Origin: Emydura subglobosa | Taxonomy: Eukaryota; Chordata; Testudines; Chelidae | Assembly (NCBI GenBank): GCA_007922225.1 | Contig: ML679961.1 | Location: forward strand, 62,127,430-62,191,429 | Direction: 5' to 3' | DNA length: 64,000 nucleotides | In this document: positions 49,368-60,742 of the stretch, one piece after another | Numbering within the stretch: position 1 is the stretch's first letter | How the letters are laid out: each line of letters begins with the position of its first letter | Program-made: the position numbers and the translations under genes | Notes under the pieces: generated by a model | Told to the model about the DNA's origin: nothing | Databases searched by the model: none | What the model saw: only the letters and a program-made list of their open reading frames with translations

Positions 49368-51375
49368 TTTATTGTCAGAATTTTACAAGTTGCCTTTAGA
49401 GGCTTCATACAAGAACTCTGTTGCAAAACTCTAATAAATAGTCTGCCCCAAGTCCCAAAATTTTTTTTAAAATAAAATAAAAACCAAACCAAACTTAAAA
49501 ATAGAAGAGAATAAGCAAGTCTTCAGGATGCTCAGGGATGTTAGCAATATTTCCCATTTACAAATAATATCAGGCATTATACAAATCTCCTTCATACAAG
49601 TCATTTTTTAAAAAATAACAGGACATTCTCAACCTTTACAAAAGCACTCCAGAAATAGTTCCAAATAGATTAATTTCCATGACAAAACATTATCAGAGAA
49701 GAATTCTATGGGGATTATCACCACAAATGAAGCTCTAGGTCAAAGTGTAGCATGTTTGTGTGCAGTAGGATTAAAGAGCATGAAAAAAGGCATCAGAGAA
49801 AGCTTGGAAGATTCAGTAACAATGAAAAAGAATATTTCCACTGACTATTTCTTTTGAGTCTCAATGACTGGGGAAGGCAGGGGAGGCAGTTCCTGAAATG
49901 GACAAATAATACAGTGTTACTTGTGTAAGGCAATGTGTGTTTCAGTGTTAGTGGATGCATGCAGAGAAGCGCAAAGATGATGCTTCACTGCATGTGGCTT
50001 GGATCAATATCTGTGCAGGTTGCAGTATGAGTTATATTCTGATGCCAAAAAGGTGTTTCTGGAGAGGTTACATTTTATGGCAAGTTTATAGCTCCTTCAA
50101 AGAAAAACAAGTTAACCTTCCTGGTGCCAGGCAGGCAGGGAAATCTTAGGTTAGCCAGTTGCACTGGGAAATCCAGACACCAGTGATCCAAGTGTTAAAA
50201 TACTGATTCCCTCCGTGTCCCACTACTTAAGGAAGGGGACAAAGTCTCTAATATTATCTTTATATTTCTCCATTTGTGGTATCCATAGCAAGATTATTAA
50301 ACATATACTAATGCCAAACACCTGTTGAGATTAATAAACATTTCTTCAACCTTTTTTATTTGAAAAGTTTTATGACCAAACTGGGTGGGGATGGGAGGGC
50401 AGGTGCAATGACATGGCATATATAGCGTATAAGAAAATGCATACAATTTTTAAAAAAATCAAACACTTTACAGCTTCAGCCAAGGACCTATTATATATAG
50501 GTAGGTAATAGATCCCCAGGTAGGGGAGGGACAGAGACAATGCTTAAGCAGAAGTACAGCAGTTACTCTCAGTATCCTCTCAGTCAGCCTGATGTGGCGT
50601 GCCATCTAGCATGCCAAGTTGCACTATTCCTAAAGTACCTGGCAACCATTGTATCCATAGGAAACAAAGGCAACTAGAAGCGCTAGGGCAAGGACGTGTG
50701 ATAATATGCCTCATCCATGGCTGAAGTTCTGAATCTCTCTTCCAATGTTGTGATGTTGATTGTACTGTACCATCCACCATGGGCATATGTTCTGTGTTAC
50801 GTATGTGAAGGTAGCACTAGTGATCAAGCACAAATAATTAAGGAGACACCTAAAACATTGTTTTACATCCCCCTTGTCTGTGGCATACATCAGAAAACAA
50901 TGTAAGGAAAGCCGCAAAATAAACATTTCTTTCTAGTTTCCTAGGAGTCATAATATTTGTCAAAGCAGCGAGGAAAAGCAGATTACCTGAAACAGATAGA
51001 AAGGAGTTAATGGAAATAAATAGAGGCAATTAGACAGAACAATTCTGGTCCAGCCTCCAAATCATTTTGTACATAACAGGTAAAGAGATAATGTGCAAAA
51101 AATAAAGACATTCACATTTTAGCAGTTAAACTTTTATTTTACGTTTTTTAAAATTATTTATTTTTTTGTTTTCGTTTTTCTACAAAAGGCAGACAACGAT
51201 TGCTGACCTGCGATTGTTTGGAGCACGTGCAGAGGCGCAAAAAGGGGTTATCAGAGTATGAAGGGTAGGGAAGTGCTCTGACTATACTTTGACATATCAT
51301 GATGAAGGTGGCATTAAAGCTAAGTCCCACTAACGATTATTTGTAATTGATGTTTTCCTTCCCCATTTACTGTTC
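49368..51375 (-). other. SIPA1L1 3' UTR and downstream region with poly(A) signal candidates
   Basis: Sequence downstream of the TGA on the minus strand. AATAAA hexamers on the transcribed strand occur at 51133-51138 (about 240 nt past the stop), 50355-50360 (about 1.0 kb) and 49368-49373 (about 2.0 kb). I cannot tell which is used. No transposon is recognised between 49.4 and 51.4 kb, unlike most of the window, which fits a retained UTR. The region also contains the candidate mini-exon at 49845-49892. Confidence 0.45.
49845..49892 (-). CDS. Candidate alternative terminal mini-exon
   Basis: On the minus strand a plausible acceptor (TTATTTGTCCATTTCAG) precedes an open stretch GAA CTG CCT ... 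AAA TAG, encoding ELPPLPSPVIETQKK and a stop in phase 0. A poly(A) signal follows 470 nt on (49368-49373). The SIPA1L1 exon at 52205-52286 ends in phase 0 with a GT donor, so the two could be joined in frame, replacing the coiled-coil end with a 15-residue proline-rich tail. I do not recognise the peptide. A 15-codon ORF can occur by chance, so this is only a candidate. Confidence 0.25.
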   Translation of the reverse strand, partial: ELPPLPSPVIETQKK

Positions 51376-51519
51376 TCAGTTCATATCAATCGTGTTGAAA
51401 ACCCATTCAGTGAATTTCTTCAGTTTCTCTGATGCACTCTGGGACTCTTCCTGTAACCGTAAGTTGTCTTCACGCAAATGTTGCACTTCAGCCTGAAGAT
51501 TGGCTTTGTCTTCTTTTTC
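51376..51519 (-). CDS. SIPA1L1: SIPA1L1 terminal coding exon and stop
   Basis: The acceptor CATCCCTCAG opens 47 codons and a TGA stop at 51376-51378. The peptide begins [20 protein letters not shown] and ends [14 protein letters not shown]. Leucines and hydrophobic residues at heptad-like spacing, with charged residues between, continue the coiled coil begun in the previous exon. Human SIPA1L1 ends almost identically but with a final Ser, as I recall. That near-match is the main reason for choosing SIPA1L1 over its paralogues. Together the six exons encode 298 residues, roughly the last sixth of a protein of about 1,800. Confidence 0.9.
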   Translation of the reverse strand, partial: EKEDKANLQAEVQHLREDNLRLQEESQSASEKLKKFTEWVFNTIDMN

Positions 51520-52204
51520 CTGAGGGATGAGGAAGAGAAGGAGAGCTCAGTGGTGATTCCAGGTCACATTTCCTGCCTTTGTCAACAAGCAAGACTCCAT
51601 CCTAGAGCGGTATTACATAGTTTTGTTTCCCACCTTTGTAAGAGCTTTAAGTGCATTGACCCTTGTGTTCCTGGCTTTAGGAAATTCTAGACCCATGGGC
51701 TATGTTGGTGACATTCTTTCCTCCACATACTCTTTTGGCACAGATTGTTGGGACTTCTCAAGACTAAATTCTAACATAAAAGCTAGCTCCCCAAGTGATC
51801 AGTTGAAAATGGTCACAATCTGTTCCATGCTGCTAATGCAGCCCTCCTGTGGTGTGACTGCTGAAGAGAGCTAAATAAGAGATGCGAAACACTTCCATGA
51901 ATACTGTACTGCACAAGAGACCTTTGACCTGAGCATAGAAAGATCCTTTCTGCACAGAAGCATGTATTTCACCAGTAAAAAGTAGATACGCTGACTTTAC
52001 CTCTTACTTCCTAACACCACTGTGTTAAAAAAAAAATAACCTGCACTACGATCTGAGGAAAGAAGTAAAGAGATGTAATTTTCTTAATAAAGGATGAAAC
52101 TGTTACAAGCTTGGGGGTGATGGGATGAGGTTTGCAATGTGACTAGTACCACCTATCAACAACATATCTACACCCTATAGGCTTCCTGTAGAATAAATGT
52201 TTAC
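51520..52204 (-). other. SIPA1L1 last intron, 685 bp
   Basis: Phase-0 intron without recognisable repeats. The donor is GTAAAC, slightly off consensus. The acceptor is CCTCATCCCTCAG. Confidence 0.8.
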
Positions 52205-52286
52205 CCTCTTTAAATCCTCTTGGAGCATCTTCAGCAAATTTTCCAGTTGGTCCACTTTGGAAGCGAGAGTAGGAGGAGACTCTTTA
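52205..52286 (-). CDS. SIPA1L1: SIPA1L1 coding exon (fifth in window)
   Basis: An 82-nt exon bounded by acceptor TTCCAACAG and donor AAGAGG|GTAAAC. T completes a Ser codon and 27 codons follow: [15 protein letters not shown], then [12 protein letters not shown]. Leucines at regular spacing begin the C-terminal leucine-zipper-like coiled coil of SIPA1L proteins, used in the family for self- or partner association. It ends in phase 0, so it can join either the normal terminal exon at 51376-51519 or, in principle, the candidate mini-exon at 49845-49892. Confidence 0.87.
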
Positions 52287-52816
52287 CTGTTGGAAGCAGG
52301 AGACAAACACAGTATTGACAGGATTTTCCATAATCGTTCTTCACTACTTATCCTAGGCTGGATTTCTAGCTGACTTTGCTAGGAGAAACTGCTCGAAATG
52401 CATGCGTGAGACAGTCCATTCTGAATATAATTTTTACTTTAAAATGTTCGCCACAGGACTCAACTATTAACAGAAATTGTATATACATGCTTAGGCAGCA
52501 CAATCACTCACTGAAATGGCTATTAGCAGTAACTGAAGTCTCATCGCTTGCTTTCTCCCTCTCTCCATTAGTTACAAGATAATTACATATACTTTGGTAT
52601 GAGACAGCCTCGGACACTGTTTTAAACATTTTAGATGAAAGAGAACCTTCAAAAACATGTTATTTTCACAAGAGCAGAAATATACTCAGCATTCTTGTGT
52701 TTCCAGCCTCCTTGGTTTCCTTTTTGTAAAAATTCATAAGAGGTCTAAAATTTCATTACAAATAAAGCATCCCTCTATCCTGTCTCCTCTGTTTTTAGTT
52801 TAAAAAGCCTACTTAC
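52287..52816 (-). other. SIPA1L1 intron, 530 bp
   Basis: Short phase-2 intron with no recognisable repeat. It joins AG of the preceding exon to T of the next. Confidence 0.8.
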
Positions 52817-52952
52817 CTGTCCAACGTATCTACCCACCCTGTGTAAGGCTTCATCTGTGCAGTAAGCTGGTCCTCAGTCTGATCACTATTGGAAGCAGCA
52901 CTCACAGGTCTGTGGATTTCATCACTAGCAGCAAAGAACGAGGCTCGCTGAA
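52817..52952 (-). CDS. SIPA1L1: SIPA1L1 coding exon (fourth in window)
   Basis: A 136-nt exon with acceptor CTCTCTCCAG and consensus donor GACAG|GTAAGT. TT completes a Val codon, 44 codons follow, and AG is completed by T of the next exon to give Ser. The peptide reads [20 protein letters not shown] and continues to [14 protein letters not shown]. It matches the SIPA1L1 family up to MKPY. The next eight residues (TGWVDTLD) are absent from the human protein as I remember it. A weaker in-frame donor 24 nt upstream (ACAGG|GTGGGT) would remove them, so this exon may have two 5' splice sites. Its length is not a multiple of three, so skipping it would shift the frame and change the C-terminus. Confidence 0.88.
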
Positions 52953-52965
52953 CTGGAGAGAGAGA

Positions 52966-52966
<1 letters not shown>

Positions 52967-53000
<34 letters not shown>
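52967..53000. repeat. (AC)17 microsatellite abutting a 3' splice site
   Basis: Seventeen AC units on the plus strand are followed towards the exon by a (GA)n run (about 52957-52966). The transcript therefore reads (GU)17, then CUCUCUCUCUC, then CAG. The repeat ends 14 nt from the exon boundary at 52952 and probably forms part of the polypyrimidine and regulatory tract. Confidence 0.97.
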
Positions 53001-53005
<5 letters not shown>

Positions 53006-53029
53006 TAATTGTAAATGTAATGATAATTT

Positions 53030-53260
53030 GCTCTACATACTGGAGCACCTGCATTTGAGGATCTCAAAGCAACACAAATATTAAGTACCACAACACAACA
53101 CCTATATGACATATGCAATTAAAGTAACCATTTAAAATAGGTTAACTGAGGCACAGAAAAGTTAAATACAACACTTGCTTAAAGTGACAAAGCAAATCAG
53201 TGACACAGAGAGAAATAAAACCAAAGAATTGCAACTCCCATCTCACTGATCTACCACCTA
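53030..53260 (-). repeat. Intronic SINE remnant
   Basis: GAGGATCTCAAAGCAACACA, TAGGTTAACTGAGGCACAGA and CAAATCAGTGACACAGAG are the reverse complement of the SINE body also seen at 40600-40775. Confidence 0.65.
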
Positions 53261-55542
53261 CACTATGCAGCCCCTTTCTATTGAAATGGGACTGACATTT
53301 TGAAAGGTACAAAGCCACTCATGTAAAAGACATATATGGCACTCCTTTTACTGAGAACTGCAGCGCACACAATGATTTGGACTCCTGTGGGCAAAACGTT
53401 TTAGAGCCAACTTATGGCTTCACTTAGCACTATTCAAGAAGCTTTTTCCTAGAAAGAAGGAGTTTCCCACATGTCTTTATGGGAATTCTTTGTGAGAATT
53501 ACATGGTGAAAGTGAATAGATCCTGGTAATTTTTTATTTGTTATTTTTGTTTATTGTCAAGCCTTTATAATGTATTTTCAGCTAAAAAATAAAAAGACAT
53601 TCCCCCTCCTCCATCATTTGTTTTTCCTTATATCTGTTTATTTAGGAAGTTTTAACAAATTAACAAATCATTACCATACCATTTTTATTTAGGGAAACAC
53701 CATGAAATATATCCTTCTTCAGGCTTCCTAGCAAAAATGGTTATACTCACAGAAATGAAGAAGTAAATCTCATTTGCTAGCTACTAACGGCCTCTCACTG
53801 GAAAGAGAAAAACAGTCTTCTATTTGCAAAGGTTTTATTTTGTGTTTTTAATAAGGCTAAAATTAACATGGCTGTTTTGTCTGACAATGTTTTGCCACCT
53901 CCATTTTTAAAAAATGAAAAATGCAGGAGTCCTGGATGGCTCAAGAATTTAGTAATAGGGTGTGAAGGTTCTCAGTTCATCTGTTAGTAACCTTTTGGTA
54001 TCTCCAGTTGGGACCTAAGATGGATGAGTTGGAAATCTCTGCCTAGTTTCTAGTCAACAGGTGTCCAAAATCAGAAAAAGCCCCAGTTATTTACACTAAT
54101 TGGTACTTGCAAATCCCACACTAGCACTCAGCAGAGAGGCCACTGTACTGAGTTGACATAGGAACTGGATAGTTTATCTCCCCAGGTCAGGTTTGAAGCC
54201 CACTGGGGAGTAGTGGGAGACAGATGACAATACACTGCCCATGCTTTACCTATTCCCTGAGTAGAGAGAGTGTCAATCAGATATCTGTCACCAGAATAAA
54301 TGCATTTAAACTTTTAATAAAAAATAAGAGTGTGGATTCAGTGCCTATGAAAGTGAGGAACACACTGTGTATTAGAGTCAGGTACACTGTGAACAAGCAT
54401 AGTAAAAGAAGGGGGTCTTTTGAACAGAGATTGCCAATTATAGTAAATTGCACTACAATAGTGGCCGTGTTCTAATCCTTGTCCGTGCATGTCATAAAAC
54501 CTCTCCACAATTTCATTTCCCTCGGTTAATTAAGATAGCATTAGAACTCTGCTCTCCAGAGATAAATGGCAAGTACATTAATCCATGCACCACACAGTTC
54601 CCATGTTAATGTCACAGCACGTTCTTACGTCACTGACTGACAACAGCACTAACTAGGGAACACTGTGTGTTAGTTATTAACGCTGCTGCTATTGCAGAAC
54701 TGGCAGGGGAACAGAAGAAAGGAGGTTACTTAACAGTAACTGCAGGTATCCACATTCTTGGTGTCCATGCAGCACAGCATCCAAAAAAGCAGGAATCAGT
54801 GGAAGCAACTTCATGAGATAGAACAGCGTTTATGTAGAAATTTGAAAAAGTGACTTTTGATTAAAGTATCCATATGACTTTCCATCAGATTATAACAACT
54901 TTAAAGTAGTTTACACTTTGAGCTAAAAATCTTTAGTGTTTCTTTAAAATCCAATGCATCCTGGTAACATACATTTCTCTTCAGTTTAGTCTTTGTGAAG
55001 GAAAGCACCATAGGATAAAGTGATATCAATGTGCAAGTCCATTTGGAGGTATGCTAAGGAAGAATAGTAATGGAAAGGCATGTGCCTGCTAGGCAGACTT
55101 CCCAAATTACTTCGGCAATGCACTGCAGCTATAACACAAACTTTTTTCTAGTGCATTTTACAGTCTGCACTCCTTTTCACTGCTGCTTGGCTTCCACTTT
55201 GCACGTTCATGCCCAGATGACTGTCCATGCATGCTGTGACCTTTGTGACTGGTCTGTATTAATGAAAAGTATTCAGTTACACAGAAATGCAGCTAAATCA
55301 TTTTATGTTTCAGCTACAGTACTGAAACCTGCAGCATGATTCAAATGTAAAGAAATGGCATCTGAATATTATAAGCAAACACATATTAGGCTGTTGCTAT
55401 TTGGATTTCATTTTCAAAGGAACTTGGACTTCAAGTAAAAGAGAAGCTAAGAAATGGAAAAAATATCAGAATTAAAAAGCCATCCTCAGAGAGGTGTAAA
55501 GTAGCATATAAGCTGTTCCAGTAATGTATTTCAAATACTTAC

Positions 55543-55689
55543 CCTCAAAGGCTTTGGCAGCATCTACCAAGTTTGACCAGTCCAGATCAGAAGCAGAATC
55601 AGGCAAGGGCATAAGACCCGGGTCTGGCATGGGCTGCTTTCTCTGCTCCTGGATGTCTGTGAGGGAGCTGTCTGAGGCAGAGAACTCTC
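55543..55689 (-). CDS. SIPA1L1: SIPA1L1 coding exon (third in window)
   Basis: This 147-nt exon lies between an acceptor (GGCTCCAG) and a strong donor (GAGG|GTAAGT). GA completes the Gly codon from the preceding exon, 48 codons follow, and the final G joins TT of the next exon to give Val. The peptide starts [17 protein letters not shown], passes a proline-rich acidic stretch ([12 protein letters not shown]) and ends [14 protein letters not shown]. That hydrophobic-acidic ending is highly conserved in SIPA1L proteins as I know them. An ATG-initiated reading of this locus runs into flanking intron on both sides and is not a separate gene. Confidence 0.91.
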
Positions 55690-58600
55690 CTGGAGCCATG
55701 AAGAAAAAAAATAAAATAATTGAAAACATGGCCATTTCCCTCACAGAAAGTTTCCTTCATTTCCAAATAATAAAGAATTGAATCCCTATTCCTTTCTTTT
55801 CTGGGATGTCATTTTTCAAACCTGCCCAGACACCATTAAGATCCACAGTGAAGCTGATCAGCCACATCATTCTGCAAGTTAGCTTTTTGGGGATCATGTT
55901 AATCTCTCACCCTCAGATTCATTTCTCTTCAACATGCCCAAGATCTGCAGACTAGCACTTGGAAATCCAGGCTCTCACCTGACACTGTTTCCCTGCAGAT
56001 TCTTGCGCCTCAACAACTCATGTCCTCTCATAGGCCTGATAAGCTTTAGCAGACTCAGCAGTCTGCTGGCTCTACTATAATATCCCTTTCTCACGTGGAA
56101 TTAAAAGAAAACGAAATATGAAATATTTGTAACCACTGACAAAATTACCTGTTTCAAAGGTGTTAACTGGATTGTCAGTTACGACAAACTGGCAAATCAG
56201 AATATTTCTAGCTCATGTTTTCCCCCTCCACACAATATGAAGAGCTGCCTTGAGGATGCAACTGTTATTAATATGTTTAAAGTTAACAGAATTATGGGTG
56301 AATGGAAGTTAACAAATACTGGGTTGGTATTAAATATCCAGTTCTATTTAAACTCTCTCTGATCAAGGGCTTGTAAATAAGAAAGACAATTTGTGTGTCA
56401 CTCACATGTTTGGGTTTGTTTGTTTTTTTTGTTTTTATCTTCAAGACCTGAATTTTACAGAAAATTGAAAATCCTATTTTGACGACGATCGCATAAAACC
56501 CCTGCTCTAGAATGGGTAATAAGAGTCTCGAGATTTCCAGTTCAGTGCACAGGAGAGAATGACAGAGCAGCCAAGCTTCTTTTGGAAAACACAAGATGAA
56601 AACACTAAATGAAAGGAGACCCTGTATTGCCTGCTCCCTTTTACACTTCCAGGGCATACAGGCACTCTTTCCAAAAGTCAGTTATAAACGTAACTCAGTC
56701 TAAAAATATATTTTAGTACCTATGGAGAGAAAGACTAAAAGGAGCTTCATCCCCCTGACCCACTATGAGAAGTATGTTAAACAGTAGCAACTGTTTATAA
56801 AAATGTCAATTTCAATACTGAATGAACTGATGTCTAGTAATGAGAGGCAGATGAAAATTACGTAGATATTTTTTCCAGCATAGTGTTCAGTTGAAGAAAA
56901 TGTATTCTATGAATCTGATGACAGTCAATGGACAAACAATGTTCCTTGTGATGCAGGGGCCAGCTTCTTTTCCCAGTTAGATGACCAGGGTGAAATGTGT
57001 TAAACAGTATTATACTTCAATTCACGGCACCTTGTTTAACAGCAAGAGTTGTAGTAAGACAAATACTCCTAGTGGCAGATAAACACACATTTGGAAAGAG
57101 CAGGATAACATACTAGGAGTCAGAATATCCTGCACCTACAGCCAGTCCATTATTTGTACTCTGGTTATCTGTTTTTTGGAGCAGGGTTTGGGCTTTTTTA
57201 GGCTAACCTGAGTCCTTTTGTGCACTGAAGACTCCTTTGGCTTTTGCCTGCTTGATCCAGTCTATCATTTTTTTGACTCTAATCATCACATTATTTGCAT
57301 TTCAGACTGCTTCCACATGTCTGTCAGGTCATAATGTCAGTGGGGGCAGACTGGCCAGCCAGTGCCACAGCTCAAAATTCAAGCTGGAGAAGATCAGAGA
57401 TAACATTCTAATAGAGTTGGGGAAGGAGATTCAGTATTTCAGCTAGGATAAAAGAGGACTTCCTCAAAGAGTGGGGAAGATAATGGCTGGCGGCAGCTAC
57501 TTTTCCCCTCCAACTCAGCAGTACACAAGTTTCCACTGTTTCAACCTGGTACTTTGTAGTGAGAGAACTAGGGGTTCTCCTTTCTTTATCATACCATTCA
57601 CATTTGATCAACTCACTAAATCTGGTAAAGTATGTCCTACGGAATAAAAGATTGGAGCTTCCATTTTTGGGAAACTGCAGTCTTCCTCCTGTCAGCCTCC
57701 TCAGCGGCTCTGATGCATCCTATACACTCCTAGACTTCAGAGTGAAATTGACTAAAATCTCCACCTTTGAAGAGTTGGTAGGGTTTTCAACCCAGAGAAA
57801 TGGTACATACTACAACCAACTATGCTAAAAGTTAAAGCAAAGTGCAAATCAAAGAACTACAAACTACTGTAGCTTGGTTTTAAGTGCTTAAGTACCTCTG
57901 CATTGAGTTGAGCCTACTGATGTTATAATACTCATATTCATTTAACTAAGATGTATCACCATATGAATAGAAACAGCTATACATCTCCAAAAGACAATAT
58001 AGAGCATTTTCACACCAGGAGGCCTATTAAACTATTTCTCCAAGTGAAGGTTAAATATTCAGGAAACACACAATTACATATTTAAGTAAATGGCGCAGTG
58101 GGAATCTGTGTAAAATACCCCACCCCGCAAGCAGCAAGGGATTCAGCACAAAGTAATCTACATTATACTGCATAAACTTACTGATGCTCTTCACTGCAAT
58201 AATGGGGGCATTTGCAGAATCACATGCACACTTTAAACAACTAAATAAGGTAGCTTCTTCAAATTACGTGTTTAACGCTTGATCAAATTCCTTAAAACAA
58301 ATCCAAACCCTGCAGTCTGTAGCACAAGGATCTGAATTCAGGATCAGTTGGTGCAATAAGAATTTATTAAGTGCTTTAGTACCTCCAAATGTCCACTGGA
58401 ATTCATCCACCTCAGTGGTATTCGTGGTCAGTTGTACTTTGTTTCTATAACCTACATATTAAAACATGGGACACCAGAAGTAGGCAATCATAGACACGTA
58501 GGACTGGCTCTTTGGACCAACTAGTCTTGATTCCTGCTTTTGGCAGTGGTGAAAACGTGATGCTAAAGAAAAAGGCAAACTTCCCCACCTCTTCCCCCAA

Positions 58601-58797
58601 ACTATTTACTGGGCCGATTATGCTGTGCTGTATCCATGGGTGAAAAAATCCAGTTTATATCCTGAGACATGGGATTTGACTCCCCTTCCTTTAACAAAAT
58701 CAAGATGCAATTAACAAACTGCCAGGCAACTGTTTTTTGTTAAACTAACTGTCATGGAATCTCTTCTTTACTGTAATAAGGCTGGAAATATACTTAC
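55690..58797 (-). other. SIPA1L1 intron, 3.1 kb
   Basis: Phase-1 intron. A short CR1 3' terminal remnant lies near 58490-58545 and a T-rich run near 56410-56440. No further exon with both splice signals and family-like protein was seen. Confidence 0.7.
58490..58545 (-). mobile_element. Short CR1 3' terminal remnant
   Basis: CAATCATAGACACGTAGGAC followed by TTTGGACCAACTAGTC resembles the terminal 55 bp of a CR1 in reverse. Confidence 0.5.
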
Positions 58798-59020
58798 CAT
58801 GTAATGATTTCATTCCTAAAGTGTATGATGGCCTTCGTAAGGGCAGTGACTTGGGAAGAGAAGGGTACGTGCTGCTGAAGAGGACGTCATTTGGCAGGGC
58901 TTGGTCCAACAGCGAGGCCCGTGAAGTGAAGAAATGTTCCCTTTGACCACTGTAAATACTCTCATCTGACAGAGTCCTCTGCAAGGCACGCTTTGTGGTA
59001 GGAGTGCTAGGGAATGGAGA
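58798..59020 (-). CDS. SIPA1L1: SIPA1L1 coding exon (second in window)
   Basis: A strong acceptor (CTCCTTTCAG) and a consensus donor (CATG|GTAAGT) bound 223 nt, which is 74 codons plus one base. The peptide begins [13 protein letters not shown] and contains [19 protein letters not shown], then [14 protein letters not shown] and [15 protein letters not shown]. It is rich in Ser, Thr and Pro with scattered basic residues, as expected for the disordered, phosphorylated C-terminal part of SPAR-type proteins. In rat SPAR a C-terminal region recruits the kinase Plk2/SNK, which triggers its degradation. I cannot tell from sequence alone whether that site falls here. The terminal G joins GA of the next exon to give Gly. 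Confidence 0.9.
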
Positions 59021-59635
59021 CTGAAAGGAGGGAAAGGTGTGACTATAAATTCTTAAGAGGACATCAGTGTATGGTAACATTTCAAACATACACTACATTT
59101 GTTTATTAAAGCAATTTATATTTGTACAAGGAAACAGGCTTTAACATACTCAATCTTCATTAAACTGGATGGGACAAAGTACTATATGAACAACTGCTTT
59201 GAAAGAGATCAAGATTAGATGTGGTATTAGATCTTTGCCATCTCTAATTTTTCTATTTTTATCATTCAACAGACATCTTGTAGGATATCTAACCTCAAAA
59301 AGTCTTAATGGATTCTGTAAATTAAGCTACAGACCACATGTACTAGGGAAAATGTTTACAGAAGCATGTTAAGTGATACCTAAAACAAAGAGTTCTCTCT
59401 CCTGTGCTATCTTCCACACTCTCCTAAGACAGCATTGATAGCCAATAAGATGCCAATTGGCGACAAGCCCCGTGTAACAGAACAATGAGGAAAGTCTAAA
59501 ACTAAAATCCTTCAGAGAGCTTTGAATAAAAATTAATGAAACAAAAACAGTTCCACTAATTGAAAACCCTGGAGCAGACAAGATTAAATGCATTTTGGAG
59601 AGCTGCTCATCTGCAGAGAAATACTTATCTATTCA

Positions 59636-59656
59636 CAATAAATAAATAAATAAAAT
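59636..59656. repeat. (AATA)n microsatellite
   Basis: About five AATA units in a SIPA1L1 intron. Confidence 0.9.
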
Positions 59657-59882
59657 TGTTTTAATCAGATGTTATTCTATTTCAGTGATTAAAACCCACG
59701 CTGCAGAATGGGACACAAGTGGAGAGGAAGAGAAAAGCTATTGGCTCTGTACATTGGAGGACAATCTGCCAAAACAAAATACGTTTTTTGTCAAAAAGAT
59801 CAGAAGCCCCTGCTAAAATCTGCCCCAAGTTTTGTGTTTATGGATAAAGAACCAGAAACGTAGCTAAAATATTTTAAAAACT

Positions 59883-60742
59883 TAGAATCATAGAACCATA
59901 GAATATTAGAGTTGGAAGGGACCTCAGGAGGTCATCTAGTCCAACCCCCTGCTCAAAGCAGGACTAACCTCAGCTATATCATCCCAACCAGGGCTTTGTC
60001 AAGCCTCAGCTTAAAAACCTCTAAGGATGGAGATTCCACCACCTCCCTAGGTAACCCATTCCAGTGCTTCACCACCCTCCTAGTAAAAAACTTTTTCCTA
60101 ATATCCAACCTAGACCTCCCGCCCTGCAACTTGAGACTGTTGCTCCTTGTTCTGTCATCTGCCACCACCGAGAACAGCCTAGCCCCATCCCCCCTGGAAC
60201 CCCCTTTCAGGTAGTTAAAGGCCGCTATCAAATCCCCCTTCACTCTTCTCTTTTGCAGGCTAAACAAGCCCAGTTCCCTCAGCCTCTCCTCATAAGTCCT
60301 GTGCTCCAGCCCCCTAATCATTTTGGTTGCCCTCCGCTGGACTATTCCAACTTGTCCACATCCTTTTTGTAGTGGGGGGCCCAAAACTGGACACAATATT
60401 CTAAATGCGGCCTCACCAATGCCGAATAGAGGGGAATAATCACTTCCCGTGACCTGCTGGCAATGCCCCTCCTAATGCAGCCCAATATGCCATTAGCCTT
60501 CTTGACAACCAGGGCACACTGCTGACTCATATCCAGCTTTTTATCCACTGTTACCCCCAGGTCCTTTTCTGCAGAACAGCTGCCTAGCTCATCGGTCCCC
60601 AGTCTATAGCTGTGCATGGGATTCTTCCTTCCTAAGTGGAGGACTCTGCACTTTTCTTTGTTGAACCTCATTAGATTTCTTTTGGCCCAATCCTCCAGTT
60701 TGTTTAGGTCACTCTGTATCCTATTCCTACCTTCCAGGGTAT
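59883..60742 (-). mobile_element. CR1 LINE 3' half, relatively intact, in SIPA1L1 intron
   Basis: The minus strand encodes the CR1 C-terminus in two long frames. 60342-60671 reads [40 protein letters not shown] and [20 protein letters not shown]. 59974-60396 continues [20 protein letters not shown] to [20 protein letters not shown]. One frame change near 60370 separates them. The 3' end near 59883 has the TCTATGATTCT-type terminus. It is the best preserved CR1 here and is truncated upstream of the YADD core. It lies in the same orientation as the host gene. Confidence 0.95.

Larger units (their letters stand above)
52953..55542 (-). other. SIPA1L1 intron, 2.6 kb
   Basis: Phase-1 intron whose acceptor end is unusual. 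On the transcribed strand (GT)17 and a CT-rich run lie directly before the 3' splice site. An old SINE remnant occupies about 53030-53260. The rest is AT-rich, with no other recognisable element. Confidence 0.75.

Noticed and set aside
60064..60372. 102-codon plus-strand frame
   Set aside because: It is the antisense of a CR1 C-terminus whose minus-strand translation is clearly the real one.
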